From the NCBI GenBank assembly GCA_028702315.1, contig JAQVPA010000009.1, positions 1 to 36,012 of the forward strand: a DNA stretch of 36,012 nt, written 5' to 3'. The stretch is from Candidatus Margulisiibacteriota bacterium (GTDB lineage Bacteria > Margulisbacteria > WOR-1 > O2-12-FULL-45-9 > XYB2-FULL-48-7). The notes under the pieces were generated by a model. It saw only the letters and a program-made list of their open reading frames with translations. It did not search any database and was not told where the DNA came from. Shown one piece after another: positions 1-7,975 of this stretch. Numbering within the stretch: position 1 is the first letter of the stretch; each line of letters begins with the position of its first letter. The translations under genes were made by a program, and so were the position numbers.

Positions 1-2
1 GG

Positions 3-215
3 CCGACACACCCGGCGGTTCAAGCGACCCGGCTGACCAAGCCGATCGTCCAGACTTCGATCTTTGATAAGGGGAAGACGATTGTCCAGCCGGCGATCAA
101 GCCGATCGTGTCGGTTAAGGCCGCGCCGGCCCCCCAGCCGCCGCTGCCCAAGCCGGAACCAAAGAAGCAAGATAAGCCCGATCCATATTCAAACATGCGC
201 TTTTTTAATTTTTAA
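3..215 (+). CDS. C-terminal end of an unknown Pro/Lys-rich protein (partial)
   Basis: An open frame enters from the left edge and runs to a TAA at 213-215, giving the last 70 residues of a protein whose start is outside the window. The tail is rich in Pro, Lys, Ala and Val (for example the stretch PAPQPPLPKPEPKK) and ends in SNMRFFNF. Such a tail suggests a flexible, extracytoplasmic or linker-like region, but no domain can be named. The stop codon overlaps the Shine-Dalgarno sequence AAGGAGG (214-220) of the next gene, so the two are probably co-transcribed. The other two forward frames hit stops before base 70, which supports this frame. Confidence 0.55.
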   Translation, partial: PTHPAVQATRLTKPIVQTSIFDKGKTIVQPAIKPIVSVKAAPAPQPPLPKPEPKKQDKPDPYSNMRFFNF

Positions 216-226
216 GGAGGAGAAAA

Positions 227-979
227 ATGAGAAAAGTTGTCGTTGCTTTATGCGCGTTGGTTCTTGCCGGTTCTTTGGCCTATGGCGAGGTCTTCAAGCT
301 AGATAATTTGTCCTTGAATAAGGCAAGAGGGATCAAAACCTCGGATAAATCGAGCGGCAAGGTGCTCTGGACGAGCCGGACGATGTCAAAAAAGATCGTC
401 GATAAAGGGCAAACTTTCTTATATATTACCGATGACGGCGCCGGGATATTTGGCAAAGATAAAACTTATAAGACTTGGCATTCAGACGCTTACTATAAAT
501 TGGCCGGCAATCTGGCGATTCCTTATGATGGGAAACTTGTTTACAAGGATAAGGACGGCAAGGTGGTAATGACGATAAATAAGGATTATTATCCGGCCGA
601 CACTAAGGCCGTCGTGACCATTAATTCCCAGCCGAAAGAATTTGTGATGCGTTCCGACCTGATCGATAAGGAACTGGTCGGTACGGCGCTGGCTAATTAT
701 CCCTTTGATAATCCCCGGGATTTTGTCTTTTACATGCTGACTAACGAGCCGACCGTTTATAAGATGACGCTCAAGTATCGTGGCGTGGAAAAGATCAACG
801 GCGTTGATAGCTATAAATTGGAAATGATCCCTGACCTGGGAGCGCTGGGCATTTTTGGCGCCTTTGTGCCGAAGACCTACTTCTGGTACACGGTCAGCAC
901 TCCGCACGAATTTGTCCGTTACGAAGGATTAGAGAGCGGGTTGGGAACGCCTTATATTGTAATGGAAGCGACCGACTAG
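227..979 (+). CDS. Exported protein of unknown function, LolA/DUF3108-like flavour
   Basis: The 250-residue product starts with a clear signal peptide: a basic MRK, a hydrophobic core of about 15 residues, and a cleavage site after AYG near residue 20. The mature part has many short beta-type segments and ends with KTYFWYTVSTPHEFVRYEGL, in which a protein partner or lipid is read off a curved sheet in LolA/DUF3108-type families. I cannot show membership from sequence alone. The start ATG has an ideal AAGGAGG six bases upstream, which overlaps the previous stop codon, so it is likely the second gene of an operon. It converges with the sixA-like gene with only 5 bp between the stops. No catalytic motif is visible. 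Confidence 0.6.
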   Translation: MRKVVVALCALVLAGSLAYGEVFKLDNLSLNKARGIKTSDKSSGKVLWTSRTMSKKIVDKGQTFLYITDDGAGIFGKDKTYKTWHSDAYYKLAGNLAIPYDGKLVYKDKDGKVVMTINKDYYPADTKAVVTINSQPKEFVMRSDLIDKELVGTALANYPFDNPRDFVFYMLTNEPTVYKMTLKYRGVEKINGVDSYKLEMIPDLGALGIFGAFVPKTYFWYTVSTPHEFVRYEGLESGLGTPYIVMEATD

Positions 980-984
980 ATCAT

Positions 985-1443
985 TTATTTAATAACAGAG
1001 GGAGATACCAGCCACTCCATCTGCCAGCCGAACTGGCCGAGCTCAAGGAAGAGGACCGACCCGTTGACGAATTTGACCAGCTCTTTTTTCTCCTCTCCGG
1101 TCAGTAAATAGGAGAGCAGTTTTTGCAGGAAGGGGAGGTGGCCGATGATGATAATGTCTTCGTCGCTCCGGTTCAAGGCTTTGACCGCTTCCCCGATCGG
1201 GTCGTTAGGGTTAAGAAAATTCTTTTCTTTGACGGAGTTGTAACGGACTCTTTTTTTGATGATTTCCGCGGTCTGTTTTGAGCGGAGCTTGCTGCTATAC
1301 CAGATCTCATCGGTCTTGGCGCTGATCTTCTCCAGGAATTTGGCGGTTTTTTCGATGTCGGATTTGCCTTTCTCCGTTAGGGAACGTTGCGGATCGAGAT
1401 CTTCGGCAACCGCTTCGCCGTGTTCAATGAGATAAAGGTGCAT
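985..1443 (-). CDS. sixA: SixA-like histidine phosphatase
   Basis: The 152-residue protein fits the SixA branch of the histidine phosphatase superfamily, which removes phosphate from phosphohistidine on signalling proteins. The N-terminal motif reads LIEHGEA, with catalytic His8; the usual Arg before it (RHG) is Glu7. The family signatures SLTEKG (residues about 21-26), SSKLRSKQTAE (about 50-60) and IIIIGHLPFLQ (second catalytic His, about residue 101) are present. Length is normal for SixA. It is read from its own promoter (-35 TTGACG, -10 TATCAT) ending 5 nt before the ATG, with no Shine-Dalgarno, and is divergent from proS. Specificity cannot be fixed from sequence. Confidence 0.8.
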   Translation of the reverse strand: MHLYLIEHGEAVAEDLDPQRSLTEKGKSDIEKTAKFLEKISAKTDEIWYSSKLRSKQTAEIIKKRVRYNSVKEKNFLNPNDPIGEAVKALNRSDEDIIIIGHLPFLQKLLSYLLTGEEKKELVKFVNGSVLFLELGQFGWQMEWLVSPSVIK

Positions 1444-1448
1444 TTCAA

Positions 1449-1477
1449 ATGATAGAATGCGGCGGCCGAAACGTCAA
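1449..1477 (-). promoter_or_regulatory. Promoter of the sixA-like gene, leaderless
   Basis: On the minus strand a -35 TTGACG (1477-1472) is followed after exactly 17 bases by a -10 TATCAT (1454-1449). The ATG begins 5 bases downstream at 1443, so the transcript should start at or next to the start codon. No ribosome binding site fits in the gap. Confidence 0.6.
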
Positions 1478-1498
1478 GGAGAAGTTTTTCTTGTTCCA

Positions 1499-1527
1499 TT
1501 GTAACGAAGCCGGTTTTGTAGTATAAT
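1499..1527 (+). promoter_or_regulatory. Promoter of proS and the purine run
   Basis: A -35 TTGTAA (1499-1504) and a perfect -10 TATAAT (1522-1527) are spaced by 17 bases. The expected start leaves a leader of about 28 nt containing GGGAGG (1543-1548), 13 bases before the proS ATG. It lies back to back with the sixA promoter in a 118-bp divergent region. Confidence 0.65.
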
Positions 1528-1561
1528 CAAGTTTGTAGACGTGGGAGGGAAGCTTAATTAG

Positions 1562-3256
1562 ATGAGAATGTCGCAGGTGGTGGCGCCGACGCTGCGGGAG
1601 GACCCATCGGAGGCGGAGGTAATTTCCCATAAATTGATGCTTCGGGGCGGTTTTATCCGGAAGCTGGCAGCGGGAGTCTACACATTTTTACCCCTCGGTT
1701 TTCGCGTTCTGAACAAGGTTTCTTGCATTATTCGTGAAGAAATGACCCGGGCCGGCGCCCAGGAAGTCCTGATGCCGACCCTGCTTCCAGCCGAGCTCTG
1801 GCAGGAGACCGGCCGTTGGGATATGTACGGCAAGGAGCTTTTCAGGATAAAAGACCGCCATGACCGCGAATTTTGCCTTGGCCCGACCCACGAAGAGGTC
1901 ATTACCGACCTAGTCCGAACCTCGGTCCGTTCGTATAAGCAATTACCGGTTAATCTCTATCAAATTCAAACCAAATTTCGTGACGAAATCCGCCCCCGGT
2001 TTGGCCTGATGCGCGGCCGGGAATTCATGATGAAAGACGCTTACTCATTTCACACCAGTGAAGAGTCGCTTGATAAAGAGTATAAAAATATGTATGAGAC
2101 CTACTGCCGGATATTCGACCGGATGGGGCTGAAATACCGGGTGGTTGAAGCCGATTCCGGCTTGATCGGCGGCGGCTACTCACAGGAATTCATGGTGTTA
2201 GCGGAGACTGGCGAAGAGGAGATATTCCACTGTTCGCATTGTGATTATTCAGCGAGTAGGGATTCAGCCGGGATTGGCAAATGGAAAGTGGAGGCGGGAA
2301 CTCCGAACTCCGAACTCCGAACTCAAGAACTGCACACCCCGAATGTTCGAACCGTCGAAGAGGTCAGCGCGTTTCTTAAGATCAAACCGTCACAACTGAT
2401 AAAAACTTTGATTTACGAAACGGAAACCGGGCCGATCGCGGCGCTGGTCAGAGGTGATCATGCTATTAATGAAGCTAAACTTAAAAAGGTTGCGGGAGTT
2501 GAAGACCTGCGGCTGGCAGACGCGGCGGTTATCAAGAAGGTGACGAAAGCGCCGGTTGGTTTTGCCGGGCCGGTCGGGCTCAAAGGGGTCAAGATCATTG
2601 CCGATACTGTTGTCCCCCTCGTTGAAGACGGGGCGTCGGGCGCGAATAAAGAAGATCATCATCTCGTCCATATCGCTTATGGGCGTGATTATAAAGCGGA
2701 ACTGATCGGTGATATTCGCTATGCGGTCGCGGCCGATAAGTGCCCGCGCTGTGCCGAGGGGAAATTCGAAGTTTCCCGCGGCATCGAAGTTGGCCATATC
2801 TTTAAACTAGGGACAAAATATTCCACGAAAATGAACTGTGTCTATCTTGACGAGAATAACCAGGAAAAAGTAATGATCATGGGCTGTTATGGTATTGGGG
2901 TGGGGCGGACAGCCGCAGCGGCGATCGAGCAGAATCATGACAAAGACGGGATCCTCTGGCCGGCGCCGATCGCGCCATTCAAGGTGGCGCTTATTCCGGC
3001 CAATACGTCGGAAAAAGAACAGTTGGAGACAGCCGAAAAACTTTACGCTGAGCTTCGATCGGCCGGAATCGAGGTCCTCCTTGATGACCGGGAAGACCGG
3101 ATGGGGGTCAAATTGAAAGATATCGATCTGATCGGGATCCCGATCAAGGTTATCATCGGTAAAGCGCTAAAAGAGGGGAAGGTCGAAGTCAAAGATCGAA
3201 AAACCGGCGAAATGAAGCTGGTAGAGGTAAAAGATGTGCGGAATATTTGCGGTTAG
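1562..3256 (+). CDS. proS: Prolyl-tRNA synthetase, bacterial type with editing domain
   Basis: This cytoplasmic class II synthetase charges tRNA-Pro with proline. The 564-residue product starts MRMSQ and continues TLREDPSEAEVISHKLMLRGG, as is standard for bacterial ProRS. Motif 2 is seen around RDEIRPRFGLMRGREFMMKD (near residue 140-160) and motif 3 at GCYGIGVGRTAAAAIEQNHD (near 440-460). Between them lies a YbaK/INS-type editing domain (about residues 260-390), which clears mischarged alanine; the C-terminal anticodon-binding domain follows. A four-copy heptamer repeat is inserted in frame just before the editing domain. The start ATG at 1562 is preferred over the internal ATG at 1568 because homologues begin MRMSQ. 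The last 23 bases overlap the purF paralogue. Confidence 0.95.
   Translation: MRMSQVVAPTLREDPSEAEVISHKLMLRGGFIRKLAAGVYTFLPLGFRVLNKVSCIIREEMTRAGAQEVLMPTLLPAELWQETGRWDMYGKELFRIKDRHDREFCLGPTHEEVITDLVRTSVRSYKQLPVNLYQIQTKFRDEIRPRFGLMRGREFMMKDAYSFHTSEESLDKEYKNMYETYCRIFDRMGLKYRVVEADSGLIGGGYSQEFMVLAETGEEEIFHCSHCDYSASRDSAGIGKWKVEAGTPNSELRTQELHTPNVRTVEEVSAFLKIKPSQLIKTLIYETETGPIAALVRGDHAINEAKLKKVAGVEDLRLADAAVIKKVTKAPVGFAGPVGLKGVKIIADTVVPLVEDGASGANKEDHHLVHIAYGRDYKAELIGDIRYAVAADKCPRCAEGKFEVSRGIEVGHIFKLGTKYSTKMNCVYLDENNQEKVMIMGCYGIGVGRTAAAAIEQNHDKDGILWPAPIAPFKVALIPANTSEKEQLETAEKLYAELRSAGIEVLLDDREDRMGVKLKDIDLIGIPIKVIIGKALKEGKVEVKDRKTGEMKLVEVKDVRNICG
2298..2325 (+). repeat. In-frame heptamer array in proS
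   Basis: Four consecutive 7-bp units, GAACTCC three times and then GAACTCA, sit in the proS reading frame at about residue 246. They encode TPNSELRT in the linker leading into the editing domain. Three heptamers equal seven codons, so the frame survives. Confidence 0.8.
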
Positions 3257-4538
3257 TTCGGCCAAGGATAATATCATTGACGATCTGTTCCTGGGGGCTT
3301 TCTACCTCCAGCACCGGGGACAGAAGTATTGTGGGCTCTCAACCTGGGCTGGCGACGGAATCAAAATCCGAACCCACCGCGGCCTGGTCAGAAGCTCGTT
3401 CACTGACGACCTGACAGGAATGGACGGACAGATGGGGATCGGCCACACGTCACTCAAGGACCGCCAGCCGCTCAAGCTCGATTCCAAAATGGGTGAGTTT
3501 ACGATTTGTTTTGAAGGGAATATCATCAATGCCGCGGAGCTGACCACGGACTTGAAGAAAAAAGGCCATTCATTTTACAGCGACTCTGATATCGAAATAG
3601 TTGCCAAGCTGATTGCCCAGGGGGACGATTTTGTCTCCGGCATTGAGTACATGGCGGACAAGGTGCGCGGCTCTTACGCGCTGGTTATTTTGTCCAAGGG
3701 GAAAATTTATGCCGCCAGGGATAAGCATGGTTTTCGGCCGATGATCATCGGGAAAAAAGATGGGGCGGTCGCGATCACCTCCGAATCTTGTTCCTTTGTT
3801 AATCTGGGCTATTCGATCGTCCGCGATGTTAAACCGGGCGAGATCATCGAGGTTAAAGAGGGTGAGTTCGAAACCAAAAAGGAGATCCATTCCGATCTTA
3901 TCCAGTACTGCACTTTTGAGTGGGTCTATACCGCTAACGTGGCGTCGACGATCGACGGGCAGTCGGTCGACATTGCCCGGCGGAACATCGGGGCCTGCCT
4001 GGCCAAACGCTATCCTGCCAAAGTGGACATTGTCGGTGCAGTGCCGAATTCCGGGATCGGCCACGCGATCGGCTACGCCCAGGAATCAAAGATCCCGTAT
4101 GATAATGTTTTCATTAAATACGATTATGCCAGCCGGAGCTATACCCAGCCGACCCAGGCGGAACGTGACCGGGAAGCCAAATTAAAATTGATCCCGGTAC
4201 CGGCCAAGATCACCGGCCGGAGTGTCGTGATCTGTGATGATTCGATCGTCCGCGGGACGCAGATGAGGAACGATCTGGTCGTCAAACTGCGTAAGAATGG
4301 GGTCAAGGAGATCCATGTCCGGGTTGCCTGTCCGCCGCTCAAGGCCCCTTGTCTTTACGGCGTCGCGACCCGTTCCAAGAGCGAGCTGGCTGCCAACGAA
4401 AAAAGCGTTGAGCAGATCAGGGAGTATATCGGGGTTGATGGCCTGGCTTTTGCCACTCTGGAAGACCTGGAAAAGTCGATCGGCAAGCCACTGAACCAAC
4501 TTTGCTGCTCCTGCTGGACCGATGTATACAAGGTTTAG
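3234..4538 (+). CDS. PurF paralogue with degenerate glutamine site
   Basis: The 434-residue protein has the two-domain layout of amidophosphoribosyltransferase: an Ntn-type glutaminase starting at Cys2 (MCGIF) and a C-terminal PRPP domain with the loop VVICDDSIVRGTQ. The Fe-S cluster cysteines seen in the Bacillus-type enzyme appear conserved (IQYCTFEW, APCLYG and LCCSC near the end). However, the motif GHVRY that supplies the glutamine-binding Arg is GHTSL (Ser73), and AHNGN that supplies the oxyanion Asn is CFEGN (Glu94). The aspartate of the TTDSE motif is kept (Asp119). Its ATG overlaps the last 23 bases of proS, with GAGG about 7 bases upstream, and an intact PurF follows at once. I infer a paralogue with altered or lost glutamine hydrolysis; partner, regulator or ammonia-using enzyme are all possible. 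Confidence 0.8.
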   Translation: MCGIFAVSSAKDNIIDDLFLGAFYLQHRGQKYCGLSTWAGDGIKIRTHRGLVRSSFTDDLTGMDGQMGIGHTSLKDRQPLKLDSKMGEFTICFEGNIINAAELTTDLKKKGHSFYSDSDIEIVAKLIAQGDDFVSGIEYMADKVRGSYALVILSKGKIYAARDKHGFRPMIIGKKDGAVAITSESCSFVNLGYSIVRDVKPGEIIEVKEGEFETKKEIHSDLIQYCTFEWVYTANVASTIDGQSVDIARRNIGACLAKRYPAKVDIVGAVPNSGIGHAIGYAQESKIPYDNVFIKYDYASRSYTQPTQAERDREAKLKLIPVPAKITGRSVVICDDSIVRGTQMRNDLVVKLRKNGVKEIHVRVACPPLKAPCLYGVATRSKSELAANEKSVEQIREYIGVDGLAFATLEDLEKSIGKPLNQLCCSCWTDVYKV

Positions 4539-4558
4539 GTGGTTAGGTGGATAGGAAA

Positions 4559-5947
4559 ATGAAAGATCACTGCGGCGTTTTTGGTGTTTATAATTTAGTT
4601 CAGGATTCGCCGGCTAAGTCCGCTTACTATGGGCTTTATGCCCTGCAGCATCGCGGGCAAGAGGCGGCCGGCATTGCTGTTTCTGACAGCAAAGATATTA
4701 AGTGCCATAAAGGGATGGGGCTGGTCAACCAGGTTTTTAATGAAGAGATCTTAAGCGGCTTAAAAGGCCGAATTGCTATCGGCCATGTCCGTTACTCGAC
4801 TACTGGTTCGTCCGTCCTCGAAAATGCCCAGCCGATTGTCATCGATACCCGTTACGGGCCGATCGCGGTCGCCCATAACGGCAATCTGGTCAATGCCGAG
4901 GACTTACGCCACGAGCTGAAAGAAAAGGGTTTTAGCTTTACCGGCACGACCGATTCCGAGGTTCTGGCGGCGATGATCGCGGCCTCCAAGAAAGATGATT
5001 TTGACGAAGCGCTGACCGAAACTCTCAGGCGCTGCAAAGGGGCGTTCGCCCTGGTCATTCTGACCAGCGATAAACTGATCGCGGCGCGCGACCCGAGCGG
5101 AATCCGGCCGCTCTCCGTCGGCCGGCTTGACCGGGGTTATGTTGTTTCTTCCGAGACTTGCGCGCTCGATATCCTGGGAGCGCAATTCATGAGAGATGTC
5201 TCGAACGGCGAGATCGTGGTCTTTAGCCAGGAAGGGATAAGTTCGCGGACCTATGAGATCAGTGAACGTGAAGCGCTCTGCGTTTTCGAATACATTTATT
5301 TTGCCCGGCCGGATAGTGTTTTGCATGACCGGAACGTTTATGAGGCGCGGTTTAACATGGGGAAATCTTTGGCCAAAGAGCATCCGGTCGATGCTGACGT
5401 GATCATGCCGGTCCCGGAATCCGGCGTCCCGGCAGCGATCGGTTTTTCCGCGGAATCGAAGATCCCGTACGGCGAAGGGTTGATCAAGAACCGGTACATC
5501 GGCCGGACTTTCATCCAGCCGAGCCAGGAGATCAGGGACCTGGGGGTTAAATTGAAATTAAATCCGATCAGGGAAGCGGTCAGAGGGAAGAAAGTCGTGG
5601 TGATCGATGATTCGATCGTTCGGGGGACGACGTCGCGGCAGATCGTCCGCTTAGTGCGTGATGCCGGCGCGCGGGAAGTCCATATGCGGATCTCTTCGCC
5701 GCCGACGATGAATTCGTGTTTTTACGGGATCGATACGCCGACCCGGGCGGAGCTGATCGCTGCTAATCTGTCGGTCGAAGGGATCAGGAAATATATTGAA
5801 GCCGATTCTTTGGGCTATCTTAGCCTAAAGGATTTGATCCGTTCGATCAGCCTGCCGAGCAAGAACCTTTGCTTGGCCTGCCTCAACGGCGATTACCCGG
5901 TCAAGATACCAGAGCGGATGTCGAGTCTAAAATTGTTCTTTAAGTAA
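4559..5947 (+). CDS. purF: Amidophosphoribosyltransferase
   Basis: This enzyme makes phosphoribosylamine from PRPP and glutamine, the first committed step of purine synthesis. After a short propeptide (MKDH) comes the catalytic Cys in CGVFG, then LQHRGQEAAG, IGHVRYSTTG, VAHNGNL and TTDSEV, all intact, unlike the paralogue just upstream. The PRPP loop VVVIDDSIVRGTTS and the four candidate [4Fe-4S] cysteines (EALCVFEY, NSCFYG, LCLAC) are present. I chose the ATG at 4559, with AGGTGG eight bases before it; a GTG at 4547 would add four residues. It lies 20 bases after the paralogue and heads the run toward purM. Confidence 0.95.
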   Translation: MKDHCGVFGVYNLVQDSPAKSAYYGLYALQHRGQEAAGIAVSDSKDIKCHKGMGLVNQVFNEEILSGLKGRIAIGHVRYSTTGSSVLENAQPIVIDTRYGPIAVAHNGNLVNAEDLRHELKEKGFSFTGTTDSEVLAAMIAASKKDDFDEALTETLRRCKGAFALVILTSDKLIAARDPSGIRPLSVGRLDRGYVVSSETCALDILGAQFMRDVSNGEIVVFSQEGISSRTYEISEREALCVFEYIYFARPDSVLHDRNVYEARFNMGKSLAKEHPVDADVIMPVPESGVPAAIGFSAESKIPYGEGLIKNRYIGRTFIQPSQEIRDLGVKLKLNPIREAVRGKKVVVIDDSIVRGTTSRQIVRLVRDAGAREVHMRISSPPTMNSCFYGIDTPTRAELIAANLSVEGIRKYIEADSLGYLSLKDLIRSISLPSKNLCLACLNGDYPVKIPERMSSLKLFFK

Positions 5948-5966
5948 GCAAGGGGAGGTGAGTAGC

Positions 5967-6161
5967 ATGAGTGAGGAGTGTTTCCCGAAGTGCCAGAAAT
6001 GCGAAAAAGGTGTTTTGGTCCCGTTATCTGATTTCAGTAATAACTCGGTTTCGATCAAGTACAAGTCCTGGGCTTGTACTAATAAAGATTGCCGGTTCTT
6101 CATCGTCCTGCGCGGCGGCGACGTTTACTACGGTACCGCGACGGCCGAAGCGGCAAGATGA
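5967..6161 (+). CDS. Small zinc-ribbon protein of unknown function
   Basis: The 64-residue product has Cys5, a CxxC at Cys9/Cys12 and a pair at Cys37/Cys42, spaced as in a zinc ribbon. The start ATG at 5967 follows a strong AGGGGAGG with good spacing; a GTG at 5958 inside that site is unlikely. It sits 19 bases after purF and before purM, so it is probably translated from the purine transcript. There is no recognised family: a nucleic-acid or protein binding ribbon, or a small regulator or cofactor chaperone for the Fe-S PurF pair, are possible but unsupported. Its stop codon touches the first heptamer arm downstream. Confidence 0.65.
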   Translation: MSEECFPKCQKCEKGVLVPLSDFSNNSVSIKYKSWACTNKDCRFFIVLRGGDVYYGTATAEAAR

Positions 6162-6250
6162 AATGACTAATGACTAATTCTGAAATGACTAATTGCGGAG
6201 TTGTTTATTTAGAAAATATTAATTAGGCATTAGTCATTAGTAATTAGTCA
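6162..6250. repeat. Heptamer inverted-repeat element before purM
   Basis: The left arm holds the 7-bp units AATGACT, AATGACT and AATTCTG, then AAATGACT. The right arm holds TTAGGCA, TTAGTCA, TTAGTAA and TTAGTCA (6223-6250). The arms are reverse complements (AATGACTAA against TTAGTCATT) around an AT-rich centre, so the RNA could fold into a long hairpin. No T-run follows, so it does not look like a terminator. The purM Shine-Dalgarno GGAGG (6267-6271) lies just beyond. Confidence 0.8.
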
Positions 6251-6277
6251 TTAACGTGTCTTAAATGGAGGTAATAA

Positions 6278-7261
6278 ATGATAACTTATAAACAGGCTGG
6301 CGTTGATATCCAGGCCGGCTACGAAGTGGTGAAGCGGATCAAGAAGATCGCCAAGGGGATCGGTTTGTTCGGCGGCCTTTTCCCGTTTGGCAAGAATTAC
6401 CTGGTTGGCGCGACCGACGGCGTTGGGACAAAACTGAAATTGGCTTTCATGCTGAATAAGCACAACACGATCGGGATTGACCTGGTAGCGATGAATGTTG
6501 ACGATGTCGTGGCGATGGGGGCGACTCCGCTTTTTTTCCTTGATTATATCGCCGTGCAGAAAGTCGAGCCGAACATCATCGAAAAGATTGTTAAGGGGAT
6601 CGTGGAAGGATGCCGGCAGTCAAGTGTCGAACTGGTCGGTGGCGAAACAGCTGAGCTTTCCGACATGTACCATAAAGGGGAGTATGACCTGGCCGGCTTT
6701 GCGGTTGGCGTGGTGGAAAAAAGCAAAGTGATCGATGGTTCCAAGATCAAAGAAGGGGACAAGATAATCGGCCTCGCTTCTTCCGGCTTGCACAGCAACG
6801 GCTATACGCTGGCTCGCAAAGTGATCTTTGAACAGGCGCAGATTCAGCCAAAAGATAAATTGGATGGTTTTGATAAAGGGATTGGCGACGAACTATTGAC
6901 GCCGACCCGGATTTACGCTTCGCTGATCCTGGAGATGATAAAAAAATTCAAGATCAAGGGTATCTCCCACATTACCGGCGGCGGTATTCCCGAAAACCTG
7001 GGCCGGATAATCCCTCCTAAGAGGCAGGCAGTTGTTGAACTAAATTCGTGGCCGATCCCGAAAATCTTTCGCTTGATCGAGCGCCTCGGCGAAGTTGACC
7101 ATGAAGAGATGTATAAGACTTTCAATATGGGGATCGGCATGATTCTAGTTGTGGATGCCAAAGAAGCTGACAAGATCATGAAGTACCTGGCGAAGAAAAA
7201 AGAGACGGCGTACCTTATTGGAGAGATCGGGAAGGGGAATAGGGAAGTCATTATTATTTAG
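6278..7261 (+). CDS. purM: Phosphoribosylformylglycinamidine cyclo-ligase
   Basis: PurM closes the imidazole ring to give aminoimidazole ribotide, using ATP. The 327-residue protein begins ITYKQAGVDIQAGYEVV and contains GATDGVGTKLK (around residue 48), the ATP and substrate loop, then DLVAMNVDDVVAMGATPLFFLDY and LVGGETAELSDMY, all typical of the AIRS/PurM superfamily. The C-terminal HITGGGIPENLGRIIP and FNMGIGM motifs are also present. The ATG has GGAGG six bases upstream. It follows the heptamer hairpin region and precedes purN by about 100 bases. No residue looks abnormal. Confidence 0.96.
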   Translation: MITYKQAGVDIQAGYEVVKRIKKIAKGIGLFGGLFPFGKNYLVGATDGVGTKLKLAFMLNKHNTIGIDLVAMNVDDVVAMGATPLFFLDYIAVQKVEPNIIEKIVKGIVEGCRQSSVELVGGETAELSDMYHKGEYDLAGFAVGVVEKSKVIDGSKIKEGDKIIGLASSGLHSNGYTLARKVIFEQAQIQPKDKLDGFDKGIGDELLTPTRIYASLILEMIKKFKIKGISHITGGGIPENLGRIIPPKRQAVVELNSWPIPKIFRLIERLGEVDHEEMYKTFNMGIGMILVVDAKEADKIMKYLAKKKETAYLIGEIGKGNREVIII

Positions 7262-7363
7262 TTGAACGAAGTGCGGTTGCGGTAGCGTCAAGCGAATCGT
7301 AAATCGGACGCGTACCGCGTGACACAAACCGTTTCACCCGACGCTGCCGGATAACGATTATAA
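7262..7363. other. Purine intergenic region with weak inverted repeats
   Basis: This 102-base gap has no open gene. It holds a near-match inverted pair, CGGTAGCGTC (7280-7289) against GACGCTGCCG (7340-7349), and a CG-rich patch with ACGCG and CGCGT words. It may be another decayed repeat element. No clear terminator, and no good Shine-Dalgarno for purN, is seen. Confidence 0.35.
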
Positions 7364-7975
7364 ATGAATAAAATGATAAACATAGGCGTATTAATCTCGG
7401 GCAGGGGTTCCAACCTTCAAGCCATTATAGACGCGGTGGAGAAGGGGACGATCCCGGCCAAAGTGGTGGTGGTCATCTCCAATGATCCGTCCGCTGGCGG
7501 ACTTGAGCGGGCCAAGAAGCATAATATTCCAGCTGTTGTCATTGATAACCGCAATTTCAAAGACAAAAATACTTATGAGCTTGAGATCGTTAAGGTTTTG
7601 CAGCAGCATAAGGTCGAACTGGTCTGCCTGGCCGGTTATATGCGGATCGTTGGCCCGATTTTGCTCGAACATTATGAAGGGAAGATGATCAATATTCACC
7701 CTTCACTTTTACCATCGTTCCCAGGCCTTCACGCCCAGAAGCAGGCGCTCGACCATGGTGTTCTCATTACCGGTGCGACTGTCCACTTTGTCGATTCTGG
7801 CTGTGACACCGGGCCAATCATCGTCCAGTCGGCGGTCCCAATAAAGGAAAAAGACGACGAGGAAACCTTGTCAGCCAGGATATTGGAACAGGAACATATT
7901 ATTTATCCTCAAGCGATCAAGCTTATCGCGGAAGATAAGTTGAAAATAGAAGGGAGAAAAGTGAAACTGAAATGA
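7364..7975 (+). CDS. purN: Phosphoribosylglycinamide formyltransferase
   Basis: PurN transfers a formyl group from 10-formyltetrahydrofolate to glycinamide ribotide. The 203-residue product has the PRPP-ribotide loop VLISGRGSNLQA, the catalytic NIHPSLLPSFPGLHA (Asn and His) and the downstream Asp in HFVDSGCDTGP, all intact. Two start codons are possible (7364 and 7373); neither has a convincing Shine-Dalgarno, and the second gives MINIGVLISG, closer to homologues. The end overlaps purH by four bases (ATGA), so the two are translationally coupled. Confidence 0.95.
   Translation: MNKMINIGVLISGRGSNLQAIIDAVEKGTIPAKVVVVISNDPSAGGLERAKKHNIPAVVIDNRNFKDKNTYELEIVKVLQQHKVELVCLAGYMRIVGPILLEHYEGKMINIHPSLLPSFPGLHAQKQALDHGVLITGATVHFVDSGCDTGPIIVQSAVPIKEKDDEETLSARILEQEHIIYPQAIKLIAEDKLKIEGRKVKLK

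Noticed and set aside
5958-6161. GTG start for the zinc ribbon gene
   Set aside because: The GTG lies inside the Shine-Dalgarno AGGGGAGG; the ATG at 5967 is well spaced from it.
6162-6250. Rho-independent terminator between the zinc ribbon gene and purM
   Set aside because: The inverted arms are AT-rich and built of heptamers, and no T-run follows. Downstream genes belong to the same pathway.
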